Shown here piece by piece: positions 53,073-60,652 of a stretch of DNA of 64,000 nucleotides. The notes beneath the pieces are model-generated. The model was not told where the DNA came from. It saw only the letters and a list, made by a program, of their open reading frames with translations, and searched no databases. Position numbers and translations under genes: made by a program. The DNA comes from Ureibacillus chungkukjangi (lineage in GTDB: Bacteria > Bacillota > Bacilli > Bacillales_A > Planococcaceae). Within the stretch, counting starts at the first letter, position 1, and each line of letters starts with the position of its first letter. The stretch spans positions 266,444 to 330,443 of the forward strand of contig NZ_QJTJ01000002.1 of the NCBI RefSeq assembly GCF_003217295.1. The letters run 5' to 3'.

Positions 53073-53911
53073 AAGTATTTACTATAAAAATCCTGTCTTA
53101 GTTTTCCGCTTAGTTGAGCATATATTTTTGTCGTCTCACTCTTTTCATGACCCAGTAAACTTTGGATCACATCAATAGGCGCACCGTTATTAATCATTTG
53201 AGTTGCATAACTATGTCGTAATTGATGGGGATGTATACTCTTTTTTATCCCTGCTCGATTTGAAATGCGTTTTATAATGTATCTTAGATTATCAATACTC
53301 ATACGCCTTTTCGGCCTTCTGTCCGTAATAAATAAGTAAGGATCTTTATCATCTCGTTCGTCTAAATACCTTTTTAACCAAATTGAACAACGAGTATTAA
53401 AGTAAACTTCTCTTTCTTTATCACCTTTTCCATGTACAATAACTGAATTCGTTCGAAAATCAATATCATCGCGATTTAATTTTGCAACTTCCCCAATACG
53501 GCAGCCAGTCGAATACATAAACTCAAATAGCGCATTCTCCATTGTTGTTTGACAAGCTTCCCTTAGATGTTCTATCTCTAATTCTGAGAGAAACTTTGGA
53601 ATCCTTTTACCTAATTTTGGCTCTTTCAATTTAGCTGCAGGATTTTTTAGAATATAACCCTCTTCATGTGACCATCTAAATAGTGATTTTACACAACGGA
53701 TCCTGTGGCCTAAACTGGAAGGCTTTAAATGAACTCCTGACTGTATTAAATATTCTTTTAATTTCTCCGTAGTAAATGCGTTCATATCAATATCCCCAAA
53801 AAAGCGCAATAAGAGATTATATTGAAAACGATATGTTTTTAATGTAAGTGATGAATATCCCTCGATTTTTTTATCTAGTTGATATTTTTTCCACGCTTCA
53901 GATAATAACAT
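53069..53911 (-). CDS. XerC/XerD-like tyrosine recombinase
   Basis: 280 residues. The N-terminal SAM-like domain (1-100) precedes a complete catalytic domain: Arg138 (STGCRIGEVAKLN), Lys162 (VHGKGDKER), His229 and Arg232 (HPHQLRHSYATQMI), His255 (LLGHEKSETT) and Tyr264 (KIYAQLS). It is probably an active integrase. It differs in size and sequence from the three recombinases at 38-44 kb. It is followed by an overlapping membrane-protein gene. ATG follows AGGAGAG. It may serve a small mobile unit of this accessory region or the cassette-like repeats. Confidence 0.92.
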   Translation of the reverse strand: MLLSEAWKKYQLDKKIEGYSSLTLKTYRFQYNLLLRFFGDIDMNAFTTEKLKEYLIQSGVHLKPSSLGHRIRCVKSLFRWSHEEGYILKNPAAKLKEPKLGKRIPKFLSELEIEHLREACQTTMENALFEFMYSTGCRIGEVAKLNRDDIDFRTNSVIVHGKGDKEREVYFNTRCSIWLKRYLDERDDKDPYLFITDRRPKRRMSIDNLRYIIKRISNRAGIKKSIHPHQLRHSYATQMINNGAPIDVIQSLLGHEKSETTKIYAQLSGKLRQDFYSKYF

Positions 53912-54050
53912 ACGACTATCACTCTCCTATTATTTAAATCTATTAATCTAAATTCTATTATGTTCAAGGATAGTCTTTTTCATACGAAGTTATATTCAAT
54001 AATCTAAGATATTAATAAGTTTCTGAACTCTAAGTAACCCTAAAACATTA

Positions 54051-54105
54051 GAAAAAAAGCCCTTTCCTTGTTTCCTGAAAAGCGCCCTTTTGTTGAGTAA
54101 TGGTA
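54051..54105 (-). terminator. ATCGGGCGC-type repeat R4, terminator-like
   Basis: Minus strand CCATTACTCAACAAAAGGGC then GCGCTTTTC/GGAAAGGGC hairpin and TTTTTTTC; begins eight bases after the DUF3888-like gene's stop. Confidence 0.75.
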
Positions 54106-54112
54106 ATAATTC

Positions 54113-54526
54113 TTATGAAGATAAATGTTTGTAATCTAAAATTTTAATTTCAAATTGATGATTACATTTCTGCTTATTAATCTTCTCACTATCACAGGAT
54201 GGCGATATTCTTACCTTAACTAAATCTTCTTTGACATCATCATTAAGGTTTTTCGGAGGGATCTCAATTCTTACAATCACATCATAGGAATGATTGTCAT
54301 TGTAAGTAATACCAATAATCCTTTTCCATTGCCAGTCAAAAAGATTCTCTCCGCCATACTCTTTGATTACTCTTTTATCAATAGTTGGGAATATGATGTC
54401 TAAGATAATGTCCTCTGCTGTGACATACATATCTTCTGCTTCTGGATTAGTTTCTGATTTAACAATTTGCGTAGGAATAAGAATAATAAATACAAATCCT
54501 AGTAAGACTAAGTATTGCTTAATCAT
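54113..54526 (-). CDS. Secreted DUF3888-like protein
   Basis: 137 residues with a signal peptide (MIKQYLVLLGFVFIILIPTQ, cleavage near VKSE). The mature part IILDIIFPTIDKRVIKEYGG with LFDWQWKRIIGITYNDNHSY matches the DUF3888 pattern. Two late cysteines (PSCDSEKINKQKCNHQ) could form a disulfide. Function unknown; the family is widespread as small secreted proteins in Bacillus. It is followed by repeat R4. ATG has GAGGTGAAACTCG upstream. Confidence 0.72.
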   Translation of the reverse strand: MIKQYLVLLGFVFIILIPTQIVKSETNPEAEDMYVTAEDIILDIIFPTIDKRVIKEYGGENLFDWQWKRIIGITYNDNHSYDVIVRIEIPPKNLNDDVKEDLVKVRISPSCDSEKINKQKCNHQFEIKILDYKHLSS

Positions 54527-54607
54527 CGAGTTTCACCTCAGAATTTTGTTTAATTCTTATTCTTTGCATATTGTAATTTTTTATTAATTTAACTTTGTCC
54601 TTTAATG

Positions 54608-54650
54608 AAACCAGACGTATTTCTTAGAGAAACGCGCCCGATTGTAGTTT
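54608..54650 (-). repeat. ATCGGGCGC repeat R5
   Basis: Minus strand AAACTACAATCGGGCGC followed by GTTTCTC/AAGAAATAC, a decayed hairpin. It lies downstream of the lipoprotein gene ending at 54769. Confidence 0.6.
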
Positions 54651-54768
54651 AACTAAAATAGTGTCTCAGTCTTTAAAATTAATTTATTCTTCTTTCACTA
54701 AAGCACCAGTGGAAACAACTATAAGTGGCAGTCTGTTGATTTATACAAAATTAAAAATAGAATTTGTT

Positions 54769-55041
54769 CTATGAGGTAGAACAAATTTGGGCTTCAACTA
54801 TTTCAACTTTCCCTTCTTTATTAACGCTATCTTTCCCACGTTCACAGTTATCTTTTATTTCCCATTCTATGTAGTATTTATTATTCTTCAATTCAACTGA
54901 AAGTATTTCGGTTTTACCATTATGGCTATAATGATTATCTAACACAATTTGTTTTGCTTCATCTTCTGAAATTACATTTCGAATATTAGTACAGGCTCCT
55001 AATAATATGACCGAGATTATGACAAATACTCTAAAATACAC
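54769..55041 (-). CDS. Small lipoprotein of unknown function
   Basis: 90 residues from GTG 55041, after AGAGGTG at six bases. This gives the normal short lipoprotein signal VYFRVFVIISVILLGAC (lipidation Cys17). Starting at 55089 would add a 16-residue arginine-rich extension without a binding site. The mature part ISEDEAKQIVLDNHYSHNGK then EILSVELKNNKYYIEWEIKD resembles one PepSY-like unit, a pattern seen in many small envelope lipoproteins; this is a tentative match. Cys pair at NCERG and AQICSTS. Confidence 0.72.
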   Translation of the reverse strand: MYFRVFVIISVILLGACTNIRNVISEDEAKQIVLDNHYSHNGKTEILSVELKNNKYYIEWEIKDNCERGKDSVNKEGKVEIVEAQICSTS

Positions 55042-55215
55042 TCCAACACCTCTACGATTCTGCCTCATTACTTCAACTCTTGATTCCATATTCCATTAGG
55101 CTTTGAACACCCGAATACTTTCTGTTTCAGTTTCCACATAAACTCACTTAAATTTTAACAAAAATATCCCGATTCCTTTATTGATCGTTATTCAAGATAA
55201 TGATCCTTAAAAGCC

Positions 55216-55260
55216 AAAAGAACGCTGATTCCTCAAGAATCGCGCCCGATCGTATTATAA
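55216..55260 (-). terminator. ATCGGGCGC repeat R6, terminator-like
   Basis: Minus strand ATACGATCGGGCGCGATTC, loop TTGA, GGAATCAGCGTTC then TTTT. Upstream on the plus strand (about 55155-55178) lies a second conserved block: read minus, ATAAAGGAATCGGGATATTT and TGTTAAAAT. Confidence 0.75.
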
Positions 55261-55298
55261 GGTCAGCCAGAAAATATTTCTGGTTGACCATTTTTTAT
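55261..55298 (+). terminator. Terminator-like hairpin at the IS left flank
   Basis: GGTCAGCCAGAAA, loop of 3, TTTCTGGTTGACC then ATTTTTT. No plus-strand gene reads into it; it may insulate the IS. Its right arm supplies the TTGACC used as -35 below. Confidence 0.75.
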
Positions 55299-55311
55299 AT
55301 CGATATATGAT
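55284..55311 (+). promoter_or_regulatory. Promoter driving the IS110 non-coding RNA
   Basis: TTGACC, 16 bases, TATGAT. Predicted start around 55318, at the first base pairs of the structured RNA. Confidence 0.6.
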
Positions 55312-55315
55312 AACT

Positions 55316-55451
55316 GTAGCCGGGGTAGAACGTTTGCGCCCGTGGGGCTACGACCCCGTCCGCAAAACAGTTCGCCCCCTACTTGTAGAAACATGTTTGA
55401 GGCTGGTTGGGACATTGATCTCGTATAACAAGCGAAGCTATGACACTACAA
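55316..55451 (+). ncRNA. Candidate IS110 bridge RNA (left-end non-coding RNA)
   Basis: Two stem-loops can be traced. The first: GTAGCCGGGG (55316) and GAAC pair with GTTC and GCCCCCTAC (ending 55382), with inner GTTTGCG/CGCAAAAC and GGGG/CCCC pairing. The second: TTGTAG (55383-55388) pairs with CTACAA (55446-55451), enclosing a large loop with an inner GAG/CTC stem. GC content is well above that of its surroundings. IS110-group elements encode a bridge RNA between the left end and the transposase, with internal loops that pair with target and donor DNA. Position and structure fit; the loops' guide sequences are not assigned. Confidence 0.65.
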
Positions 55452-55499
55452 AGAGGATTTAGGGGTTACCGGCAAGTTCATTTTGAAGGAGGAATTATA

Positions 55500-56735
55500 A
55501 TGAATCCAGTCATTGGTCTGGATGTAGCGAAAGGTGAAAGTCAGGTTCAAGCATACTTGGAAAGAAAGAAGCCCTACAAGAAAAGTTTCAAAGTAAAACA
55601 TGATCTTGATGGGTTAGCTAGTTTATTAGATTTCATTAAAGAATTAGAAGATATTTCAGGAGAACGTCCCCCTCTTGTTCTGGAATCAACGGGGCATTAT
55701 CACACACCAGTTGTTCAATATTTTGAGGACAAAGGCTATTTAATCATTATCGTAAACCCACTCATCTCTTATAAAGCAAAAAGTTCTAGTTTGCGAAAGG
55801 TAAAAACAGATATTATTGATGCCAATCACCTCTGCGAGCTGTATTATAAGGAGGATTTAGAGCCTTATAAAAAGCGTGGTATCCAACTAACGAACTTACG
55901 TCATCTTACGAGACAGCACGATAATGTTACAGGCATGTTTGTACAAACTAAACTACAATTCCAGGCGGTTTTAGATCAAGTTTTCCCTGAATATACTAAT
56001 GTTTTTGGAGACCTATATTCGGATGTTTCTTTGAAAATACTACATGCATTTCCTACTTCAGAGGATATATTAAAAGCCAATATCGAAGTATTAGCAACTA
56101 AAATAAAAGAATTCTGTAATTCTCGATCTTTAGAATGGGCAAACAAACAGGCTGAAAAGCTAATGACTGCAGCAGCTCAAAACCCTTTTCAGAAGGCCCT
56201 GTATTCTAGTCTTTCCCTAAGCTTAGATATGTATATTAATATGCTCTTTGAATATAAAAAACATCTATCCATGCTTGAAAATGAGATAGATGCTTTAGCA
56301 AATAGTATTGAGGAATCAAAGATTATCCGATCAATTCCCGGTATCGGCGAAAAAATCGCTGCCACAATAGTTTCTGAAATTGGGGAAATTGAAAGGTTTA
56401 ATCATCCTAAGAAACTAGTCGCATTTGCCGGTATTGATCCAAGTGTCTTTGAATCTGGTACATTCAAAGGTACTTATAATCGAATAACCAAAAGAGGCTC
56501 TAGCAGACTACGGCAAGCTTTGTATATGGCCGTTAAATGTGCTATTCGTGACTGTCGAAAGCAGAAAACAACGGATGAAATCCTTCCTCGTAATAAGAAA
56601 TTAAGGGCTTTTTATGATAAAAAGCGGGAAGAAGGAAAACCATTTAGAGTAGCTGTAATAGCTTGTGCAAACAAACTCTTACATTGGATATATGCACTAT
56701 TAAAAAGCAAAACTGCTTTCCAAGACTTAGCTTGA
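55500..56735 (+). CDS. IS110-family transposase (recombinase)
   Basis: 411 residues. The N-terminal RuvC-like DEDD domain has GLDVAKGESQ (Asp8), LVLESTGHYH (Glu about 61), and KVKTDIIDANHLCELY (two Asp). A central helical region (about 140-280) and the C-terminal Transposase_20 domain follow, with IRSIPGIGEKIAATIVSEIG, LVAFAGIDPS and TKRGSSRLRQALYMA, whose Ser is the expected nucleophile of IS110 recombinases. ATG 55500 follows AAGGAGGAATTATA. The ORF is intact, so the element may be active. The candidate bridge RNA lies in the 180 bp upstream, as in the IS110 group rather than IS1111. Confidence 0.93.
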   Translation: MNPVIGLDVAKGESQVQAYLERKKPYKKSFKVKHDLDGLASLLDFIKELEDISGERPPLVLESTGHYHTPVVQYFEDKGYLIIIVNPLISYKAKSSSLRKVKTDIIDANHLCELYYKEDLEPYKKRGIQLTNLRHLTRQHDNVTGMFVQTKLQFQAVLDQVFPEYTNVFGDLYSDVSLKILHAFPTSEDILKANIEVLATKIKEFCNSRSLEWANKQAEKLMTAAAQNPFQKALYSSLSLSLDMYINMLFEYKKHLSMLENEIDALANSIEESKIIRSIPGIGEKIAATIVSEIGEIERFNHPKKLVAFAGIDPSVFESGTFKGTYNRITKRGSSRLRQALYMAVKCAIRDCRKQKTTDEILPRNKKLRAFYDKKREEGKPFRVAVIACANKLLHWIYALLKSKTAFQDLA

Positions 56736-57051
56736 TTTAACAGATTAACCAAGTGACCCTGAACTTTCCAAATCTAATTTGGACGGTTATTTGGTATGCA
56801 CAAATTTAGTATAACATGATAATTTTATTATTTTTAATGAAAATTATTGACAACTATTAGCTGGTTTAATGAAATTGGGCGCATTCCTTATTATAGAAAT
56901 GCGCCCTATCCTGGAATAACGGCCAGCTTCTATTAGCTGGTTTAATTGAATAACACTATTTATCTAATTAGATTTTCAAATCAATATATGGCTTGGTAGT
57001 TAAAAATGTTTCCAGCACATTGCTGCAGACACTTGTTACTTTGGAATTGAA
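56736..57051. other. Intergenic region right of the IS110 element, 316 bp
   Basis: Holds the IS right end, hairpin R7, and an imperfect direct repeat CTATTAGCTGGTTTAAT at about 56854 and 56929. No ORF. Confidence 0.5.
56875..56920. repeat. GCGCCC hairpin R7
   Basis: GGGCGCATTCCTT, short loop, ATAGAAATGCGCCC: a nearly symmetric hairpin, followed on the plus strand by TATCCTGGAATAACGG. It is flanked by the CTATTAGCTGGTTTAAT direct repeat. Confidence 0.7.
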
Positions 57052-57402
57052 TTATTTATTCATAAAAGCTGTGATTTCTTCTTCTGGCACGGATGAATCG
57101 CATTTCACGTTTACTGTGTCACCATTAGTATAGATAAAACCAGGAACCGTTGGAATGTCGTATTCATTACGAAAGGCAGCAATACCTTCCATATCAGATT
57201 CTTCCACACTATTAACGTAATAGATATGAGTATCAGTTTCTTCAGCAACTTTTTTTAGTTTTTTAACAAATTTTTGACAATAAGGGCATACAGACTTGCC
57301 AATATAGATAACGGCTTCTCCTTCCCCTTTTATCAATTCCTGTGCTTTTGCGGAATCAATTTTTTCAAAACTAGCTACAATTTCTTCATAAGTAGAAATC
57401 AT
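57052..57402 (-). CDS. Thioredoxin-like protein, CPYC type
   Basis: 116 residues, thioredoxin fold, cytosolic. The redox motif is SVCPYCQKFVKKL (CxxC at about 39-42) and the cis-Pro segment is YDIPTVPGFIYTNGD. It resembles the small thioredoxin-like or bacteriocin-transport-accessory group. CPYC is the glutaredoxin-type dipeptide, which suits the glutathione genes just upstream. It is not clearly in one operon with gshF, since 390 bp separate them. ATG follows GAAAGGAGATTGAG. Confidence 0.88.
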   Translation of the reverse strand: MISTYEEIVASFEKIDSAKAQELIKGEGEAVIYIGKSVCPYCQKFVKKLKKVAEETDTHIYYVNSVEESDMEGIAAFRNEYDIPTVPGFIYTNGDTVNVKCDSSVPEEEITAFMNK

Positions 57403-57793
57403 CTCTCAATCTCCTTTCTCAAATGTCATTATTATGCAACGGTGTGTAATTCCTCAAATAAATTACGCTTACATGTTTGAATGTTGAACCTTATCATAAA
57501 TAGATGTAAAACACAAAATTAAATCTTAATCAAATTATTAAGAGACTGAAAACGTAAAAATATAAATTCTTTCGCTTATTGTGGAGAAATATATAGATTC
57601 AAACGATTTTATATCTATATTTTAAGCGTCAGAAAATATATACATAATATTTTAACAATATTATTTTAACCACGTCCTTACTCAACGGGGTTATGCATGT
57701 TTAAGATTTGAACAGTAAATAACTTTATTGTCATTCAATAGCTTACTGTTGTAAATCAAAGTTTTGGAAGGGGTACCCCTAATTTATTGACTC
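57403..57793. other. Intergenic region between gshF and the thioredoxin-like gene, 391 bp
   Basis: AT-rich, with a short AGGGGTACCCCT palindrome at 57769-57780 beyond the gshF stop. No ORF or repeat found. Confidence 0.45.
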
Positions 57794-60058
57794 CTAACTT
57801 TGTAATAGTTCAGGGAATAAATAATGTATGATATGCATAGTTAAACGTCGAGATTTTCCTTTATATGGATAAATATGCATATACATTGATGGATTAAAGT
57901 TCGCTTCAATAATTCCATAAGCGTTTTTATTCGTCGCAGGAACATTTGTATCTTCAATAATCAAATCGATCCCACAAATTTTAGCTCCAAGTGCAGCTAC
58001 TGCATCCACTGCGATTTTTTTATAATCATCCGGAATTTGATCGGTCACATCAATCGAGTCTCCACCTGTACTAATATTGGAGTTTTCACGCAGAAAGATG
58101 ATTTCATCCTTTTTAGGAATCGAATCGATTTGATATCCTTGACCTTTAAGCATAAGTTTCTCCAATTCACCTAACTGGATCCTTTCTAAAGGTGTCCGAT
58201 GGTCGCTTCCTCTTAATGAATCGTTATTTTTTTGATTGACTAACTCTTGGATTGTATGTTTACCGTCACCTTTAACATTCGCAGGAATTCGTAATAAAAC
58301 AGCATAAACTTGATCATTTATCACAAAAAATCGATATTCTGTTCCTTTAATAAATTCTTCTATTAATATAGTATTGTCTTCTTTAAATGCTAAGGTGATT
58401 GCTTTATGATAATCTTCTTCATTTGCGCCTTCTTTGAAGATCGATATTCCTAACCCATAGTTTGTTGTTTTCGGCTTCACAACAAAAGGTTTAGTGGAAA
58501 AGAAATCATAGGAACGTAAAGCTTGTTCGATTGTTTGAAACTCCTCACCCTTAGGCACTCGGAATGCATGTTGGTGAAGAATTTTCTTTGTTACTGTTTT
58601 ATTCTCCATAATTAAAGTGGATACATAATTATCTACACTTGTCATATTTCCATTTTTTACATATTCAACATGATCTTTTAATTTCAGCTTCAAAAATTGA
58701 TCCTGTCGATCCAAAATTTCCACTTGGATTCCTTGTTGAATCGCATCAAACATTAAAATCTGAGTCGACAACTCCATATCAGTAAATCCTGTTAATTGAT
58801 AGGGCTTATCCCATGATTTTTTATAATTTTCTTTAGCAATTGACGTAGCCACTTGACATTGACTGCTTTTTCCACTTTCTTTATAAAGTCTTCCCGCTAA
58901 AGTCTTACTTGGGTCCATTAGCATTTCTCTCAGATGAATAAATAACGTATCTGAAATTGGCAAATCTAAGATTTGTACTAAATGTTCCATCTCATCAATC
59001 ATATTTTCAGCATCTTTTTTAAACTTTGTATGCTCTAATGGGTGTTCAAGAGCCACTACATCATTGTAGTAATCGCCCATTTTTACCCACTCATCACAAT
59101 TTTCTCCTTCATCTTTCCATAGTAAATAAATTAAGAAAAGATGTAGAAATTCTGCTTGTTCATAGCTAACTCCATACGTTTCAAAAGGATTTAAATCTAT
59201 ATTTCGCAATTCAATATAATTAATACCGTGAACCGCTAAATCTGAAACCTGTTGTCCGCCTCTTAAACGGACAGGTGAATAAAATTCTTTTTCTTTTGAT
59301 AGAAGCCCTCTTTTAACCATTAATGAAAGATCGGATAGATAGTTCTGTATACTGCTATATGAGACTTCAACACCAGCAGAATTTGTATAACCATACTTAC
59401 TGTTTCTAATGCTTCTTACTGGTCCATTCAAAGAATCTTCTTCAAAAAAATTTTTTTCACTACTAGGAGAAGCTCCATAAAAATATGTGACTAACCATCG
59501 ATAGTGTATGTAGTTTCTTGTGGCTTTTAGATAAATCTCTGTTTTAAAATGGTGAAAATCTTTAATCTCTGATTGAGCGTTAAATAATGCTCGAATGAGC
59601 TCATCGCCAAATTCAAAGTTAAAATGAACACCACAAATCATTTGTTTACGACGGCCATAAGTATCGGATAAAGTTTGGCGATATAAAACATTTTCAACAT
59701 TTTTCAATTTTGCAATCACTATATTTTCTTCTTTTTCTGGTAACTGTGGCGGCATGCTTAATGGCCAAAGCATTTCATTTTTACCCATAGATCGATAAGC
59801 AACATCATGGATCGCTGCTAAGTAATTAAACAGTTCCTCTAATGTGTTAGAAACAGGTGTGATGATTTCCATCTGTAATTCTGAAAAATCCCGCTGAATA
59901 TACGGATGTTCATCTCGCAGCGAAATACTTTTAGGATGATCCGTTTTAGCTAAATTTCCGGATAAGTCAACCCTATTACTTTCTTTTTCAATCCCATATC
60001 GGGCATTTAATAAGTATGGTTTAACATGGTCATTGACTAACATTTTTTTAATATCCAT
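57794..60058 (-). CDS. gshF: Bifunctional glutamate-cysteine ligase/glutathione synthetase
   Basis: 754 residues, the normal GshF (GshAB) size. The N-terminal gamma-glutamylcysteine ligase (about 1-480) has YGIEKESNRVDLSGNLAKTD, HPYIQRDFSELQMEIITP, ICGVHFNFEF and GINYIELRNIDLNPFETYG. The C-terminal ATP-grasp glutathione synthetase (about 490-754) has FVVKPKTTNYGLGISIF, ILIEEFIKGTEYRFFVIND and CGIDLIIED...IIEANFNPSMYMH. It makes glutathione from Glu, Cys and Gly in one chain. ATG 60058 follows GGGAGGGATAA. It lies downstream of three formaldehyde genes on the same strand that need glutathione. Confidence 0.95.
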   Translation of the reverse strand: MDIKKMLVNDHVKPYLLNARYGIEKESNRVDLSGNLAKTDHPKSISLRDEHPYIQRDFSELQMEIITPVSNTLEELFNYLAAIHDVAYRSMGKNEMLWPLSMPPQLPEKEENIVIAKLKNVENVLYRQTLSDTYGRRKQMICGVHFNFEFGDELIRALFNAQSEIKDFHHFKTEIYLKATRNYIHYRWLVTYFYGASPSSEKNFFEEDSLNGPVRSIRNSKYGYTNSAGVEVSYSSIQNYLSDLSLMVKRGLLSKEKEFYSPVRLRGGQQVSDLAVHGINYIELRNIDLNPFETYGVSYEQAEFLHLFLIYLLWKDEGENCDEWVKMGDYYNDVVALEHPLEHTKFKKDAENMIDEMEHLVQILDLPISDTLFIHLREMLMDPSKTLAGRLYKESGKSSQCQVATSIAKENYKKSWDKPYQLTGFTDMELSTQILMFDAIQQGIQVEILDRQDQFLKLKLKDHVEYVKNGNMTSVDNYVSTLIMENKTVTKKILHQHAFRVPKGEEFQTIEQALRSYDFFSTKPFVVKPKTTNYGLGISIFKEGANEEDYHKAITLAFKEDNTILIEEFIKGTEYRFFVINDQVYAVLLRIPANVKGDGKHTIQELVNQKNNDSLRGSDHRTPLERIQLGELEKLMLKGQGYQIDSIPKKDEIIFLRENSNISTGGDSIDVTDQIPDDYKKIAVDAVAALGAKICGIDLIIEDTNVPATNKNAYGIIEANFNPSMYMHIYPYKGKSRRLTMHIIHYLFPELLQS

Positions 60059-60159
60059 AGTAATTATCCCTCCCAACCTAATTATTTTTATAACTATTTC
60101 TTAATTTTTGTTAATAAATTACCTTAAGTACTTCATATGGAAAGCGAAATGTTCATTTA

Positions 60160-60523
60160 GAAAAATAGCAATAAAGAAATAGCTATGATTATAACCTTCC
60201 ATTTTCTGATAATTTATTGTTTGATTATTTTCCCCTAAATAAGAGGTAAAAGCTTTTATTCCCCATAGGACTTGGCAGGGACTTTAAATAGGAGAAAAGG
60301 CAGAAATTGCTTTGAATCGCGACGTATTTTTCATGCCACTCACTAAAGCAACATGGACCGCTCATTGAGTGGTCCATGTTGCTTTCTTCTCCTAAAAATT
60401 TAGTACTAAAGTTGACGCAATGGCATCTACTAAATACGTATACATTTTATAATACTTTGCCCATGGGTCTTGTGTAGCATTTAAATAAAAACCTGCGCCT
60501 TTTCCAAGATTCCATGCTTCATC
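60160..60523 (-). pseudogene. Decayed duplicate of the S-formylglutathione hydrolase gene
   Basis: Same-strand copy of internal parts of the intact gene at 61256-62095. Matching plus-strand stretches include TAGCTATGAT(T/C)ATAACCTTC, CCTAAATAAGAGG, AAAGCTTTTATYCCCCAT, AATAGGAGAAAAGGCAGAAA, TACTAAATACGTATACATTT and GCCCATGGKTCTTGTGTAGC. About 160 bp in the middle and both ends of the gene are missing, and frameshifts and stops are present. It therefore arose by tandem duplication followed by deletion, or as a second acquisition. Confidence 0.9.
60345..60385. repeat. Perfect 15-bp inverted repeat inside the hydrolase relic
   Basis: AAAGCAACATGGACC, 11-nt loop, GGTCCATGTTGCTTT. In the intact gene the same place reads AAAGCACCGTGGCCA and GGCCCATTATGCTTT, an imperfect palindrome. 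So the relic's arms have become exactly complementary. Confidence 0.88.
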
Positions 60524-60652
60524 TTCTTGAAGGCATCTTCCGAATGTTTTCTTATATTAATATAGGACTATGGAAGAATGCAAAAAAATAAGCTTGTTTT
60601 TATTTGAGATCAATTTCCGAATAGGGTTTTCTTGAAATTTATTACATATAGC

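Larger units (their letters stand above)
55042..55315. other. Intergenic region left of the IS110 element
   Basis: Contains repeat R6, an orphan terminator-like hairpin and the likely left end and promoter of the IS110 non-coding RNA. No ORF. Confidence 0.5.
55290..56810 (+). mobile_element. IS110-group insertion sequence (ends approximate)
   Basis: Comprises promoter, candidate bridge RNA and an intact transposase gene. IS110 elements lack clear terminal inverted repeats, so exact ends cannot be fixed from one copy. Both flanks carry GCGCCC hairpin repeats (R6 left, R7 right). Confidence 0.7.
60059..60652. other. gshF-gfa spacer, 594 bp, mostly a decayed gene
   Basis: Most of this stretch is the relic of a second S-formylglutathione hydrolase gene (60160-60523), including a perfect hairpin at 60345-60385. 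The gshF promoter should lie near 60080-60150. Confidence 0.65.

Noticed and set aside
53069..53911. Integron integrase
   Set aside because: The sequence looks like a XerC/D-type enzyme and I see no integron-specific insertion; the cassette idea rests on the repeats, not on this enzyme.
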